Positions 63,291 through 64,000 of a DNA stretch of 64,000 nt are shown here, piece by piece; positions within the stretch are counted from its first letter, which is position 1, and each line of letters opens with the position of its first letter. The DNA lies in the NCBI RefSeq assembly GCF_008933165.1, contig NZ_WBVQ01000001.1, forward strand, positions 1,364,001 through 1,428,000, in the 5' to 3' direction. The DNA comes from Phaeocystidibacter marisrubri (GTDB taxonomy: Bacteria; Bacteroidota; Bacteroidia; Flavobacteriales; Schleiferiaceae). A program made the translations under genes and the position numbers. The notes under the pieces are model-generated. The model searched no databases. It saw only the letters and a program-made list of their open reading frames with translations, and was not told the origin of the DNA.

Positions 63291-63998
63291 CTACTTAGGG
63301 AATCGATCTTCAAGAATGTGCTTTATATCATCCCAATGACGTCTGGACACGGGGATTTCAACCTCCCCTACACTCAAACTCTTGGAAGACCACCCCGTAA
63401 CATGATTCAAGTTGACGGCATAAGATCGATGAGTTTGCAGGAAATTAGAATCCTCTAATTCCTCCAATAAAACCTTGAGTGAACTGCGCTTCAGCCAAGT
63501 CTTATCGGCTGTGTGAAGTTCCGTGTAGATATTCTCAGCCTTCACAAAGCGAATCTCATCCACATTCACTCGGGAATAGGCATTGCCCTTTCTTACAACA
63601 ATAGAAGGCATAGATTCAGCGTGCAAATCCATGGTGGTCATCTCAATGGCCACAAACAGATCCTTTTCTGTAAATGGTTTCACCACATAAGCTCCGGGAC
63701 GTACTGCTTTTGCTTTTTGTAAGGTAGAAGAATCGGAATACGACGTTAAAAAGAAGAATGGAATCTGCTTCTCATACAGCAATTTAGCAATGTGAATTCC
63801 CTCTTCTCCACTCTTGAGATTGACATCAAGCATAGCCAAGTCAAAGCCTCCCGTGTAAATCCACTCTTCAGCCTTGGCAGTTGAATTGGCAATTCCCACC
63901 GGAAAATGCCCCAAGTCTAACAGCATCCCTTTTATGGATTCTGCAACAATGCGCTCATCTTCAACAATGAGTATTCTGAGACTCTTAGCGTACATCAT
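63291..63998 (-). CDS. Response regulator with LytTR DNA-binding domain
   Basis: 235 residues; start ATG 63998 or 63995, close to the window edge, so an upstream kinase gene could overlap. Residues about 8-125 are a receiver domain: acidic pair IVEDER, phosphoacceptor Asp58 in DLAMLDVN, and the Lys in YVVKPF. Residues about 135-235 are a LytTR domain (GNAYSRVNVDEIRFVKAENI, FLQTHRSYAVNLNHVTGW). These two-component regulators often act with a membrane histidine kinase. A direct-repeat site lies directly downstream, before the adhesin gene. Confidence 0.92.
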   Translation of the reverse strand: MMYAKSLRILIVEDERIVAESIKGMLLDLGHFPVGIANSTAKAEEWIYTGGFDLAMLDVNLKSGEEGIHIAKLLYEKQIPFFFLTSYSDSSTLQKAKAVRPGAYVVKPFTEKDLFVAIEMTTMDLHAESMPSIVVRKGNAYSRVNVDEIRFVKAENIYTELHTADKTWLKRSSLKVLLEELEDSNFLQTHRSYAVNLNHVTGWSSKSLSVGEVEIPVSRRHWDDIKHILEDRFPK

Positions 63999-64000
63999 TC

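Overview
The window is chromosomal DNA of a Bacteroidota bacterium, most likely of the order Flavobacteriales; the family cannot be fixed from this sequence. The evidence is: secreted proteins ending in a type IX secretion (T9SS) sorting domain, a SprB-type repeat, a GldI-like lipoprotein next to nrnA, a TonB-dependent receptor with a carboxypeptidase-regulatory domain, promoters of the TTTG-N19-TAnnTTTG type, weak Shine-Dalgarno signals with several TTG/GTG starts, and a 6S-like RNA between zapA and rny. Most of the window is ordinary core genome, densely packed and on both strands. I see no prophage, insertion sequence, CRISPR array or rRNA.

Layout. 1-4.8 kb: the end of a serine hydrolase, two secreted unknowns, an overlapping pair of an SPFH protein and a divergent NAD-kinase-like protein, and an outer-membrane barrel. 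4.9-11.2 kb (minus): two overlapping PLP enzymes (cysteine desulfurase and a class V aminotransferase-fold protein), phosphoglucosamine mutase and Tex. 11.5-20 kb (plus): a TPR protein, two tandem barrel-only Omp85-like paralogues, a DUF368 polyprenyl-phosphate translocase overlapping aroE, a HAD lipoprotein and a Bcr/CflA exporter. 20-28.5 kb (plus): an AraC regulator, a transglutaminase-like protein, two unknowns, a DUF349 protein, uvrB and a metallo-beta-lactamase-fold hydrolase. 28.5-31.7 kb (minus): secreted orphan genes and a decayed gene. 31.9-33.5 kb: two PPK2 polyphosphate kinases in tandem. 33.5-40.5 kb (minus): a barrel protein, three peptidyl-prolyl isomerases, nrnA, rny, the 6S-like RNA, zapA and a coiled-coil gene. 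40.6-46.5 kb (plus): an M23 peptidase, a TonB-dependent receptor cassette and a secreted unknown. 46.5-54.2 kb: a thioredoxin-fold protein, rocD, a DUF3291-like protein, a T9SS subtilase, rlmD, a TPMT-family methyltransferase, a phosphoribosyltransferase, a nitroreductase and shikimate kinase. 54.2-54.6 kb: tRNA-Lys and tRNA-Leu, each with its own terminator. 54.6-64 kb (minus): a SatD/DUF3307 pair, a giant T9SS adhesin of about 2,330 residues with two C-type lectin domains, and a LytTR response regulator.

How the genes work together. The RNase Y, NrnA and PPIase block looks like one leftward transcription unit that joins RNA turnover to envelope protein folding and ends at a strong terminator at 34.36 kb. 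The receptor cassette, M23 peptidase, subtilase, barrel proteins and adhesin form the envelope and secretome part. The parts that most deserve follow-up are the SPFH/NAD-kinase-like pair, the SatD/DUF3307 pair with its cyclase-like N-terminal half, the adhesin with direct repeats (21-bp period, LytTR-box-like) and a hairpin upstream of it, and the decayed gene at 31.1-31.7 kb.
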